From NCBI GenBank assembly GCA_003228175.2, contig QGNQ01000001.1:1-64000 (forward strand): a stretch of 64,000 nt of DNA, written 5' to 3'. The DNA is from Chloroflexota bacterium. Lineage in GTDB: Bacteria > Chloroflexota > Dehalococcoidia > Bin125. Under the pieces are notes generated by a model. It searched no databases. It worked only from the letters and a program-made list of their open reading frames with translations, and was not told the DNA's origin. Shown here piece by piece: positions 42,815 through 51,991 of this stretch. The translations under genes were made by a program, and so were the position numbers. The stretch's first letter is position 1, and every line of letters starts with the position of its first letter.

Positions 42815-44392
42815 CTAGGGCCGGACCCCCACCTTCGACACCATGCCCAGCTGCGTCGACAGGGTCTCGTACGCTAGCTCCAGGAAGCGGTGTACGTAGG
42901 ACCGCGTCTGTCGCGGGTCGATGATGTCCTCGATCCCGAACGCCTCCGCTGTGCGGAAGGGGTTGCGGAACTGCAGCAGGTGATCCTCGATCTCTTTGCG
43001 CCGCGCGTCCGGATCGGGGGCCGCCTCGATCTCCCGCTTGTAGGCCGCCGCAACGCCGCCCTCGATCGGGATCGACCCCCAGTCGCCCGAGGGCCAGCCC
43101 ACGCGGTAGTTGATCGAGCCGACGTTGGCCGTCGCCTGTCCCGCCATGCCGAAGTTCTTGCGCGTGATCACGGTGAACACCGGCACCTTCACCAGGTAGG
43201 TGGCCCAGTAGGCGCGCATGCCGTGCCGCAGCGTGCCCGTGCGCTCCGCCTGCACGCCCAGCATGAAGCCGGGCACGTCCGCCAGGAAGACGATGGGGAT
43301 GTGGAAGTGATCGCAGAGCTCCACGAAGTGCCCCTGCTTATCGGCAGAGGTGGCCGTCATCGCGCCCGCCAGCATTTTCGGGTTGTTCGCCACGATGCCC
43401 ACCGTGTAGCCGCCCACCCGCGCCAAGATCGTGTGCACCGAGGTCGCGAACTCCGGCTGCACCTCGAAGTAGTCACCGTCATCGACGATCAACTCCACCA
43501 CGCGACGCATGTTGTAAGCGCGGGTCCGGGCCCGCGGCACAATCGAGAGCAGCTCTTCCTCTTCGCGGTCGGCCGGGTCGTTGCTCGGCAGGACCGGCGG
43601 CTGCTGGTAGACGTTCTGCGGGAAGTAGCTGAGGAACTTCTGCATCTGCGCGATCGCGTCAAGCTCGTCGCTGGCCCGATTATCGATCGCGCCGGAGGCC
43701 ATCACGTGCACGTCGGGGCCGCCCAACTCGTCCTTCGTGACGTCCGCGCCCAGCGCGCGCTTGACCAGCGGCGGCCCGCCCGCGAACAGCGCGCCCTGGG
43801 GCGTCATCACCACGAAGTGCCCCAGCATTGCGTGCGCCGCGACACCGCCCGCCGTCGCGCCCGAGACGGCGTAGACCACGGGGACCTCCTGGCCGGCGCG
43901 AATGTCGGGGCCAAAGACATCGAAGGAGCTGGGCAGGTGCCCGTGGCCGTCGCCCTCGGCCGCGACGTTCGCCCCGGCGCCCTCGTGGAACAGCATCAGC
44001 GGCACGCGATACTCCCGCGCCATGTCGGCCAGGAACAGGTTCTTGAAGCGCTCCTGTGTGCTGATGTCGGCGGCGCCGCCACCGACCGTGAAGTCGTTGC
44101 CGCCCACGACCACCCGTCGCCCGCCGACCGTCGCCAGCCCGCCGATGTAGGGCAGCGGCGTGAAGTCGAGGAACGTGCCGTTGTCGTAGCTGCCGTACCC
44201 CGCCAGGCCACCAATCTCGTGAAAGCTGCCCGGGTCGACGAGCGCGTCGATGCGCTCCCGTACGGTCAGCTTGCCAAGCGCGTGCTGCTTATCGACGCGT
44301 TCTTTGCCGCCCAGCTTCTTCGCCAGCGTGCGCCGATGATTGAGCTCGTCGACTTCCGGCTGCCAATTCGTGGGTGCTGCGCTGTCGGACAT
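42815..44392 (-). CDS. Acyl-CoA carboxylase, carboxyltransferase (beta) subunit
   Basis: A 525-residue crotonase-fold carboxyltransferase of the propionyl/methylmalonyl-CoA type. N-terminal half: KLTVRERIDALVDPGSFHEI, GGNDFTVGGGAADI, GATAGGVAAHAMLGHFVVMT. C-terminal half: YTVGIVANNPKMLAGAMTA, FLADVPGFMLGVQAERTG, NFGMAGQATANVGS. It transfers CO2 from biotin to an acyl-CoA. No biotin carboxylase or carrier gene is adjacent; the required partner may be one encoded elsewhere. It is divergent (about 220 bp) from the CoA-transferase operon. Confidence 0.93.
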   Translation of the reverse strand: MSDSAAPTNWQPEVDELNHRRTLAKKLGGKERVDKQHALGKLTVRERIDALVDPGSFHEIGGLAGYGSYDNGTFLDFTPLPYIGGLATVGGRRVVVGGNDFTVGGGAADISTQERFKNLFLADMAREYRVPLMLFHEGAGANVAAEGDGHGHLPSSFDVFGPDIRAGQEVPVVYAVSGATAGGVAAHAMLGHFVVMTPQGALFAGGPPLVKRALGADVTKDELGGPDVHVMASGAIDNRASDELDAIAQMQKFLSYFPQNVYQQPPVLPSNDPADREEEELLSIVPRARTRAYNMRRVVELIVDDGDYFEVQPEFATSVHTILARVGGYTVGIVANNPKMLAGAMTATSADKQGHFVELCDHFHIPIVFLADVPGFMLGVQAERTGTLRHGMRAYWATYLVKVPVFTVITRKNFGMAGQATANVGSINYRVGWPSGDWGSIPIEGGVAAAYKREIEAAPDPDARRKEIEDHLLQFRNPFRTAEAFGIEDIIDPRQTRSYVHRFLELAYETLSTQLGMVSKVGVRP

Positions 44393-44612
44393 GGGGACTC
44401 CGTTCGCTGGGGGAGGGGTGGGGTGGGGCCAGAGCCGTTAGGGTCTCACGCCGCGGCCCCTCGCCCAGCGTCCAGTACGCGATGTTGACCCCGTCGTCGG
44501 TGCGGCAGTACTGGATCGGCGGCGCTTCGCTTATCCGGTGAGTCTAGGGCACGCCCGCCCAATTGACCCGACTCCCCTCCGCCGTGAGCATGACGACCGA
44601 AGTGGAGTCCCC

Positions 44613-45824
44613 ATGCCGCTCGCCTTGGATGCTGTCCGTGTGCTCGACCTCAGCGACAACGTCGCCGGGGCGTACGCGTCCAAGCTCTTCGCCATGGCGG
44701 GCGCGGACGTGGTCGTCGTCGAGCCGCCGGGCGGCAGTCCCCTGCGGCAGGCCCCGCCCCTGATTCGTACGCCGCAGCCCGGCGCCGCGCCCCAGAGCGC
44801 CGCCTTTGCCTACCTGCACGCCTACAAGCGCGGCATCGGCCTGGAGGTGGAGACGCCCGACGGTCGCGCCGCCCTGCAGCGTCTCGCCGGCAGCGCCGAC
44901 CTCGTGATCAGCTCCTGCAACGGCGACCCCGACGCCGCTCTGGCCCGCGACGCCCAGCTCCGCGACGCGAACCCCCGGCTCGTGCACTGCCTCGTCAGTG
45001 GTTACGGCCTGACCGGCCCCTACCGGCGATTCGTCAGCAGCGACCTGACCGACTGGGCGGCCGGCGGCTACCTGGCGATCACGGGCTTCCCCGATCGCGA
45101 GCCCTTGCAGGGCGGCGGGCCCTGGTGCGGCTACGCGACGGGGCTGACCGCCGCGATCGGCGCCCTCTCGGCGATGACCGGCGCGCGACAGTCGGGCCGC
45201 GGCCAGCTCGTCGATATCGGCGCCATGGAGGCCATGGCGTCGGCCCACCAGTGGTCGCTCGTGCTGTTCAGCCACCTGGGATTCGTCAAGCAGCGCGGCG
45301 GCAACCGGCATCTGGAGTCGCACCATCCCATGGGTCTGCAGCAGGTCAAAGACGGCTGGGTGGTGCTGGGCACGGCGACGCAGGCGCAGTACGAGGCGAT
45401 GTGCATCGCCATGGACAAGCCGGAGTTGATCGTCGATGAGCGCTATCTGAGCGGTGGTCTGCGGATCGATCGCGCGGACGACTTCGACGCCCAGATCGCG
45501 CCTTGGCTGCAAGCGCGCACCCGGGAGCAGGCAGTGGCGGAAATGCAGGCCGCGCGGGTGCCCTGCGGCAAAGTGCTGGCCTTGGACGAGACGCTCGTCG
45601 ACGCCCAACTGGAGGCGCGCGCCTTCTGGGTCACGCCCGAGCGCTTCGGCATGGACGCGAAGATGCCCGGCGTCGCCGTCCGCATCGGTGGGCAGGCGCC
45701 CGCGTTTCGCGAAGCCCCGGCCTACGGCGCCGATACCCGGGCGCTGCTGCGGGAGGCCGGGCTGGCAGAGCCGGAGATCGATCGGCTGGTCGCGTCCAAG
45801 GTCGCGCTGGAGGCGGCATCATGA
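44613..45824 (+). CDS. Family III CoA-transferase-like subunit lacking the catalytic Asp
   Basis: A 403-residue CaiB/BaiF-fold protein: VRVLDLSDNVAGAYASKLF, GADVVVVEPPGG, YKRGIGLEVET, SGYGLTGPYRRF, GRGQLVDIGAMEAM. At the position of the catalytic Asp (five residues before the helix leading into the G-x-L-x-A/M segment) the sequence is PWCGYATGLTAAIGAL, so Asp is Gly173. It overlaps the next gene by ATGA, and that partner keeps the Asp. The pair resembles the two halves of the 850-residue protein at 48691. A two-subunit precedent is BbsEF (benzylsuccinate CoA-transferase). ATG 44613 is chosen at the start of the fold. Confidence 0.85.
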   Translation: MPLALDAVRVLDLSDNVAGAYASKLFAMAGADVVVVEPPGGSPLRQAPPLIRTPQPGAAPQSAAFAYLHAYKRGIGLEVETPDGRAALQRLAGSADLVISSCNGDPDAALARDAQLRDANPRLVHCLVSGYGLTGPYRRFVSSDLTDWAAGGYLAITGFPDREPLQGGGPWCGYATGLTAAIGALSAMTGARQSGRGQLVDIGAMEAMASAHQWSLVLFSHLGFVKQRGGNRHLESHHPMGLQQVKDGWVVLGTATQAQYEAMCIAMDKPELIVDERYLSGGLRIDRADDFDAQIAPWLQARTREQAVAEMQAARVPCGKVLALDETLVDAQLEARAFWVTPERFGMDAKMPGVAVRIGGQAPAFREAPAYGADTRALLREAGLAEPEIDRLVASKVALEAAS

Positions 45825-47158
45825 CGGGCGTGCTCGACGGGATTCGCGCGATCGAGTTCGGCATGGCCTGGGCCGGCCCCCTGGCGATGCGCTTCCTGGG
45901 CGACCTGGGCGCCGACGTGATCAAGATCGAGCGTCGTGACGACCGTGGCGCCGGGCTCGGCGGCGGCAGCGAGGCGGTCGCGCGCGCAGAGCGGGACGAA
46001 TGGGAGTGGGGCCGCCTCCCGGGTCCCACCTTCCGCGCCGGCGTCTACCCCAATGCGGACCCAGGCGAGCGGCCTTGGAACCGCGCCGGCACCTTCAACA
46101 AGCTGCATCGCAACAAGCGCGCCCTCTGCATGGATCTGAAGACGCCCGCCGGCTGGGACGCCTTCGAGCGCCTCGTGCGCTCCGCCGACATCCTCTTCGA
46201 CAACTTCAGCCCACGCGGTGTGCTCAGCCTCGGCATCGATGCGGCCGCGATGCACGCCCTCAACCCGCGGCTGATCCGCGTCTCGATGTCCGGCTACGGC
46301 GCGACGGGCCCGGACCGCAACAACGTCTCCTACGGGCCGATTCTGGAGGGCGCATCGGGCCTGGTCTCCGCGACCGGGTACCCCGATGGCGGCCCGATCA
46401 AAGAGGGGCACGCCTACCCCGACCCGATCGGCGGGCTGCACGGCGCATTCGGCATTCTGGCCGCCCTCTGGGAGCGCGAGCGCACGGGCCTCGGCACCAC
46501 CATCGAGATCTCCCAGCTCGAAACCTACGCGGCGATCGGGGGGGAGTTACTGCTCCAGACCTCGGTCGAGGGTGCGCCCGCGCCTCGCGGCAATCGTTCC
46601 CGGCGCTACGCACCGCAGGGCGTCTATCGCTGCGCCGCCGATCCCGGGATCGGCAATCCGGACATCGATCGGGACGACGCCTGGCTCGCGATCACGATCC
46701 GCTCCGACACCGACTGGGCCGCGCTGGTCGAGGAGATTGGCGCGGCGGAACTGCGAGACCCCAGCTATGCGGCCGTCGACGGTCGTCGCGCCGCACAGGA
46801 CGCCATCGATGCGGCCATCGGCGGGTGGACCCGCGACGGCGACAAGCACGCCCTGGCGGCGCGCCTGCAGGTCCGCGGCATCGCCGCCGCCGCCGTCATG
46901 ACGAACAAGGACCTAGTCGAGGATCCCCAGCTCAACGACCGCGGCCTGATCGTGGAGTGGGACCAGCCGGAGGTGGGGCCGCGTCGCTACGCGGGCTTCC
47001 CGATCCACTTCTCGGAGTGGGCGCCGCCCGAAATGCGACCGACGCCCGGGCTGGGCCAGGACAACCAGGAGATCCTGCGCGAGCTCGGCTTCGACGATGG
47101 CGAGATCGCGCAGATGCAGTCGGACGGCGTCATCGCCACCACACCCACGCCCAGCTAG
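45821..47158 (+). CDS. Family III CoA-transferase, catalytic subunit of a coupled pair
   Basis: A 445-residue CaiB/BaiF protein: LDGIRAIEFGMAWAGPLAM, LGDLGADVIKIERRD, FNKLHRNKRALCMDLKTP, SGYGATGPDRN. The catalytic Asp is in AYPDPIGGLHGAFGILAAL (Asp201). A Gly/Arg-rich stretch of about 35 residues inserted after the first strand (near residues 45-80) is unusual. The GNRSRRYAPQGVYRC block matches GNRSRRFAPHGLFPG in the C-terminal half of the 850-residue fusion downstream. Its start codon overlaps the stop of the Asp-less partner, giving a probable heteromer. Confidence 0.9.
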   Translation: MTGVLDGIRAIEFGMAWAGPLAMRFLGDLGADVIKIERRDDRGAGLGGGSEAVARAERDEWEWGRLPGPTFRAGVYPNADPGERPWNRAGTFNKLHRNKRALCMDLKTPAGWDAFERLVRSADILFDNFSPRGVLSLGIDAAAMHALNPRLIRVSMSGYGATGPDRNNVSYGPILEGASGLVSATGYPDGGPIKEGHAYPDPIGGLHGAFGILAALWERERTGLGTTIEISQLETYAAIGGELLLQTSVEGAPAPRGNRSRRYAPQGVYRCAADPGIGNPDIDRDDAWLAITIRSDTDWAALVEEIGAAELRDPSYAAVDGRRAAQDAIDAAIGGWTRDGDKHALAARLQVRGIAAAAVMTNKDLVEDPQLNDRGLIVEWDQPEVGPRRYAGFPIHFSEWAPPEMRPTPGLGQDNQEILRELGFDDGEIAQMQSDGVIATTPTPS

Positions 47159-47319
47159 CGGAGTTGGGGTCTCGTCCCGCCGGCTGCGACACGGCCGCCC
47201 AGCGGTCCAGCAGGTCGTCCAGATAGCGACGCCGCTCCGGGCTGAACGGCGCATCCGCCAGCGCCCGTCGCACAACGATCGCCCCAGCGACTAGCATCCG
47301 TCGCACGACAGGAGGCCCC

Positions 47320-48612
47320 ATGCCCGGAGCGCTCGACGGAATCAAGGTGCTGGAGTTCTCGCAGCTGATCGCCGGCCCGGTGACCGGCCTCAACCTGGCC
47401 GACCTGGGCGCGGAGGTCATCAAGCTGGAGCCACCCACGGGCGACACAGCCCGCGCCATCGGCGCCTTCCTCCCCCACGAGAGCAAGCTCTTTCACGCGC
47501 TCAATCGGGGCAAGCGCAGCGTCGTCATCAACGCCCACACGCCGCCGGGCCGCGACCTGATCCATCGCCTGGTCCCTTCCTTCGATGTCTTCCTGATCAA
47601 TGCGCGTCCCGGGGCTGCGCTGCGCCTGGGCATGGACTACGGCGCCCTGCGACCGCTGCGGCCCGACCTCATCTACCTGGAGAACACGGGCTTCGGGGAG
47701 GCCGGACCCAGCGCCGACCGGCCCGCGACGGACCTGCTCGCCCAGGCCTACAGCGGCCTCATCGTGGGCTTCGGCAAGGTCGACGACGCCGGCGCTCCGA
47801 CCACAATCACCAACACGGCGCCGCTGGACTACGCGACGGGGGTGAGTGGCGCACTGGCGGTCTGCGCGGCGCTGTTTCATCGGGAGCGGACGGGTCAGGG
47901 GCAGCGGGTCGTGACCAACCTGCTCTCCACGGCGATGGCCTTCCAGAGCCCCTCGGTCGCGGAGCTTCCGGTCGTCGATGCGATCGTGCGCGAGCCCATG
48001 CTCGCGAAGGTGCTGGCCGTGCGCGACGCGGGCGGGACCTACCCAGAGATGCTGCAGGCCCGGCAGGAGGCGTCGCATCAGCTGGGCGCCGCGACGTTCC
48101 TGTACTACGGCGGTTACAACACCAAGGACGGCGCCATCGTCCTGGGCTCGGCGACGGCCGCGACGCGCGCCCAGATCCGCACGGCGCTGGGCATCGATGA
48201 CGACCCCACCGCCGACCCGCAGTTCAACGCGCTCGATTCGGCCAACGACCCCATCGTCGACGCAATGAAGGCGCGCCTCCGGGCGCTCTTCCTGTCGCGC
48301 ACCACAGCCGACTGGATGACGGCGCTGGACGCCGCGGATGCGCCCGCGGCGGCGGTGAATCTGCCGGAGCAGGTGTCGCGCGACCCCCAGGTAGAGGCGG
48401 CGGGCCTGATGATCGATCTGGAGCATCCGCTGACTGGGCCGGAGCGCATGGTCGGTTCGCAGATCAGTATGTCGGCCACCAGCACTGGCGCGGCGCGACC
48501 GTCGCCCGCGTTGGATGCGGACACGGATGCCTTCCTGGCCGAGGCCGGCTTGCCCCCGGACGAGATCGCGGCCCTGCGCGAGTCCGGCGTCACGGGCATC
48601 CCCGCCGACTGA
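47320..48612 (+). CDS. Family III CoA-transferase (CaiB/BaiF)
   Basis: A 430-residue protein: LDGIKVLEFSQLIAGPVTGL, LGAEVIKLEPPTGD, NRGKRSVVINAHTP, NTGFGEAGPSADRP. The catalytic Asp is present in TAPLDYATGVSGALAV (Asp170). A C-terminal region with ERMVGSQISMSA fits family length. It is a conventional single-domain enzyme. It follows the coupled pair after 161 bp in the same direction, so it may share their transcript; 78 bp separate it from the fusion gene. Confidence 0.92.
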   Translation: MPGALDGIKVLEFSQLIAGPVTGLNLADLGAEVIKLEPPTGDTARAIGAFLPHESKLFHALNRGKRSVVINAHTPPGRDLIHRLVPSFDVFLINARPGAALRLGMDYGALRPLRPDLIYLENTGFGEAGPSADRPATDLLAQAYSGLIVGFGKVDDAGAPTTITNTAPLDYATGVSGALAVCAALFHRERTGQGQRVVTNLLSTAMAFQSPSVAELPVVDAIVREPMLAKVLAVRDAGGTYPEMLQARQEASHQLGAATFLYYGGYNTKDGAIVLGSATAATRAQIRTALGIDDDPTADPQFNALDSANDPIVDAMKARLRALFLSRTTADWMTALDAADAPAAAVNLPEQVSRDPQVEAAGLMIDLEHPLTGPERMVGSQISMSATSTGAARPSPALDADTDAFLAEAGLPPDEIAALRESGVTGIPAD

Positions 48613-48690
48613 GTGCGCTGCCCGTCGGCAGGCGAAGGATGAACCCTCGCTCTCCGGGGTGTAGCCTCCGACGCCGGAGGTCCGACGCTT

Positions 48691-51243
48691 ATGCCCGACG
48701 CAGCAACCGCCCACATCGATGATTCCTTCCCCAACGGCGCATTCCCGGACGGCCCCCTGTCCGACGTCACGATCCTTGACCTCAGCGACGAGGCGACGGT
48801 GCAGGGCGCGCGCATGCTGGCCGAGCTCGGCGCCGACGTGGTGCGCGTGGAGGACAGCGCTGGCGACGCCGTGCGCTCGCGTCCGCCCTACCTGGCCGGC
48901 CCCGCCGGTCGCCCCCCTGGTGACGAAGATGGGGATGTCGAGCGGTCATTGGCCCACCTGTTATTCAACGGCGGCAAGCGCTCCCTGGCGCTCGATCTGG
49001 AGCGACGCGCGTCCTGGGGGGTGATCGCCCGGCTCTTGCCGGCGGTCGATGTCGTGATTGGGCCGCTGAACGTGCCCCAGGCCGGGCGCTCCTTCTTCGA
49101 CGACCTGCGCGCCGCCGGCGCCGCCGGCCCCGCCTTCGTCGAGACGATCTTCCGGCGCGGCGGCCCGGACGGCATCGCCACGGACCACGTCGCCACCGAC
49201 CTGATCGCGATGGCCGCCGGCGGGCACATCACCCTCAACGGCCAGACGGGCGAGCCGCCGCACTACCCGGCCGGGCAGCTCGCCTACCGGCAGGCCTCAA
49301 TGACCGCCGCCGAGGCGGCCATCGCCCTGCTGCGCGCCGCCCGGATCGGCCACCCCGGTGGCCACGTCGTGGTGTCCCTGCAAGAGGCGGTCAACCTGAC
49401 GACGCTCCAGACCGCCAACGCCAACTACTGGCACTGGCGCGGGGAGGTGCCCAGCCGGCACCGCGCGATCTCCAGCGGCGCCGCCTACCGCAGTCGCGAC
49501 GGCAAGTGGACCTCGTTCACCGTGCATCCGCCCAACTGGTTCAAGTTCACCGACTGGGTGGAGCAGACGATCGGCGATACCACCCTGCGCGGTCCTCAGT
49601 GGGAGAACATGCAGTACCGCGCCGACCACACCAAGGACGCGGTCGGCATCGTGGAACGGCTCTGCGCCGCCATCGATCAGGCGGATCTCTGCCGCGAAGG
49701 ACAGGCCCGGGGCCTGCTCGTGATGCCCGTCAACGACGTGCCGGACCTCGCCGTCAACGAGCACCTCAACGCGCGCCACTTCTTCCACGACATCGAAGAC
49801 CCCATCGTCGACGCAACGCTGCGCCTCCCGCGCACACCCTTCCTGTCCGACCGCTGGCAGAGCCCGACGCGTCGCGCCCCCGCCCTGGGCGAGCACACGA
49901 GCGAGGCGCTGGCCGGCCTGGGCGGACTCAGCGTCGCCGAGATCGAGGCGCTGTTCGAGGACGGGATCGCCAGCGGCATGCACCCCCCGGAGGACGCCTC
50001 GTTGCCCAAGCAACGCTCGCGAGTGGCGTCGCCCACGGCCGGCGCCAACGCCGATCCCCGGCAGCCGCTGGCCGGGGTCCGCGTGGTCGACTTCACCTGG
50101 GCGATCGCGGGCACCCTCTGCACCCGCCTGCTGGCCGACCTCGGCGCCGACGTGATCAAGCTGGAGTCCGACTACCGCACGGACCCGATTCGCTACATCG
50201 GTGTGCAACCCAGCGACGAGATGAGCTACGACACGAACGGCCAATTCAACGACGTCAACGCCAACAAGCGCGCGGTCACGCTGAACCTCAACTCGCCCCA
50301 GGGCATGGCCGCCGCGCGCGATCTGCTGGCCACCGCGGATGTCGTGACGTCCAACTACACGCCGGACCGGCTCGACAAGTGGGGCATCGGCTACGAGGGC
50401 CTGTCCGCCATCAAGCCCGATGTGATCCTGGCCAATATGGCCGTGATGGGGACCTTCGGGCCGCACAAGGACTGGCGCTCCTACGGCAACGGCATTGTCG
50501 CGATGTCGGGCTTGGCGGCCCTGACCGGCCTCCCAGACACGCAGCCCTTGGGCCTGGGCACCTTGCACACGGATTTCACCGTGCCGTACTACGGCGCCGC
50601 CCTGATCATCTCCGCCCTGCTGCAGCGCGACCGCACCGGCCACGGGCAGTCCCTGGAGCTCTCCCAGTTCGAGTCGGCGCTGCACCTGCTCGACACCGAG
50701 CTGGTCGAGTACCTCAACAACGGGGTCGCGCCGCAGCGGCTGGGCAACCGATCGCGGCGTTTCGCCCCGCACGGGCTCTTCCCCGGCGCCGCCACCGACA
50801 CCTGGGTCGCGGTCGTCTGCCGGGACGACGCCGATTGGGCGCGGCTGCTGCAAGTGATCGATCGACCGGACCTGGCCGCAGTCAGCGACCGCTGGGCCCA
50901 GGAGGACCGCATTGAGGAGGCGCTGGCGGCCTGGACGGCGGGACGCGACCACTGGACCGCCGCCGCCGTCCTCCAGGCCGCCGGTGTCCCCGCCAGCCCC
51001 GTCGAGACGCTCGAGGATCTGCTCACCCGCGACGCGGCCATGCGAGCCGATTACCGCGAGCTGGATCTGGAGATCGGCGTCACCGCGATGGTCCAGGAGG
51101 AGCCGATCCTCTGGAACGGCGAACGACTGCGGCTGCATCGGGCGCCCAAGTGGGGCGAGCACACTATCGAAGTCCTGCAGGGCGAGCTGGGCTTCAGCGA
51201 CGAGCGCATCGCGGAGCTGGCCGCCGACAACGCGCTCTGGTGA
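48691..51243 (+). CDS. Fused double-domain family III CoA-transferase
   Basis: An 850-residue protein made of two complete CaiB/BaiF domains. N-terminal domain (about 20-410): VTILDLSDEATVQGARMLAE, GADVVRVED, GGKRSLALDLE; the catalytic Asp position is Tyr199 (GQLAYRQASMTAAEAA). C-terminal domain (about 455-850): LAGVRVVDFTWAIAGTLCTR, LGADVIKLESD, ANKRAVTLNLNSP, and Asp628 in LHTDFTVPYYGAALI. So one half is catalytic and the other is not, as in the separately encoded pair at 44613-47158. Normal members are ~400-residue homodimers with interlocked chains; a fused chain could form a pseudo-dimer. Confidence 0.9.
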   Translation: MPDAATAHIDDSFPNGAFPDGPLSDVTILDLSDEATVQGARMLAELGADVVRVEDSAGDAVRSRPPYLAGPAGRPPGDEDGDVERSLAHLLFNGGKRSLALDLERRASWGVIARLLPAVDVVIGPLNVPQAGRSFFDDLRAAGAAGPAFVETIFRRGGPDGIATDHVATDLIAMAAGGHITLNGQTGEPPHYPAGQLAYRQASMTAAEAAIALLRAARIGHPGGHVVVSLQEAVNLTTLQTANANYWHWRGEVPSRHRAISSGAAYRSRDGKWTSFTVHPPNWFKFTDWVEQTIGDTTLRGPQWENMQYRADHTKDAVGIVERLCAAIDQADLCREGQARGLLVMPVNDVPDLAVNEHLNARHFFHDIEDPIVDATLRLPRTPFLSDRWQSPTRRAPALGEHTSEALAGLGGLSVAEIEALFEDGIASGMHPPEDASLPKQRSRVASPTAGANADPRQPLAGVRVVDFTWAIAGTLCTRLLADLGADVIKLESDYRTDPIRYIGVQPSDEMSYDTNGQFNDVNANKRAVTLNLNSPQGMAAARDLLATADVVTSNYTPDRLDKWGIGYEGLSAIKPDVILANMAVMGTFGPHKDWRSYGNGIVAMSGLAALTGLPDTQPLGLGTLHTDFTVPYYGAALIISALLQRDRTGHGQSLELSQFESALHLLDTELVEYLNNGVAPQRLGNRSRRFAPHGLFPGAATDTWVAVVCRDDADWARLLQVIDRPDLAAVSDRWAQEDRIEEALAAWTAGRDHWTAAAVLQAAGVPASPVETLEDLLTRDAAMRADYRELDLEIGVTAMVQEEPILWNGERLRLHRAPKWGEHTIEVLQGELGFSDERIAELAADNALW

Positions 51244-51253
51244 TCGGCCCCAG

Positions 51254-51658
51254 TCAGGCGGCAGCCGATTGATCCGGGTCGTCCAGATCGCTCGCTGACC
51301 GCGGCGGATCGTCCGTCGCGTCCAGGGCGCGGCGCAGCGTATCGCGCAGCTCCGACGCCCCCACGGCGGCGCCACCGATCGCGGCCGGACTCATCTCCGC
51401 GATCGTGTCGACGTAGCGCTCCACGATCTCCGGATCCTGCGTCGCCAGCAGCGCCAGCTGATTGAAGACCGTCAGCATGATCCCGCCCGGGGGCGTGTCG
51501 GACTCCACCGCCTGCTGCCCCACGACGTAGAACCACTGCCACAGCTGCAGCACGCGCTGATGCGCGGGCCGCGAGGTGCTGATCGGCACCGGCACGACGT
51601 TGAAGGGCCGATCATCGTCCTCCGGGAGGGGGGCGCGGGGTGCGGGGTCGGACGGCAT
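51254..51658 (-). CDS. Hypothetical protein, no recognised family
   Basis: A 134-residue soluble protein with a predicted helical core: RVLQLWQWFYVVGQQAVESD, IMLTVFNQLALLATQDPEIV and ERYVDTIAEM, and a Ser/Asp-rich C-terminus. I do not recognise it. It is convergent with the fused CoA-transferase (10-bp gap). A GTG one codon before the chosen ATG is also possible. About 330 bp upstream of it, before the LPQTG gene, contain no gene that I can support. Confidence 0.55.
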   Translation of the reverse strand: MPSDPAPRAPLPEDDDRPFNVVPVPISTSRPAHQRVLQLWQWFYVVGQQAVESDTPPGGIMLTVFNQLALLATQDPEIVERYVDTIAEMSPAAIGGAAVGASELRDTLRRALDATDDPPRSASDLDDPDQSAAA

Positions 51659-51991
51659 CACGGACGCCTGTCATGGTGCGGACGGGCCGCTTGCTCCATC
51701 GTGACGCGCGCGCTGTCCCCTGTCGGCCCGCGGGCATAGGGGCCACCCCCGATCTGTCGTCGTGGGACGGCGCATCCCCGCCCCCCGCGACGATTTCGGC
51801 CGGACGACCCTCGCACTTCTCACATCCGGCGTCACAGTGCGATCACCGTCGCGGGCGTTTTACCTCGGGTTTTCCCCCACCTGCTGACAGATCAACGGCG
51901 CTGCCGCACAGTGGCCCACCGCCGCAGATGCGGACGCATTGATCGGATGCGCCGTGCTCAGCCGTGCGGCACCGAAGGGTCTGGAACGTAC

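Noticed and set aside
45503-45820. A longer N-terminus for the CoA-transferase at 45821
   Set aside because: The upstream codons overlap the previous gene in another frame; family similarity begins at MTGVLDGIRAIEF and the ATGA overlap is a normal coupled start.
49297-51375. A long minus-strand open frame opposite the fused CoA-transferase
   Set aside because: Antisense frame within a clear gene; its composition is typical of the complement of high-GC coding DNA.
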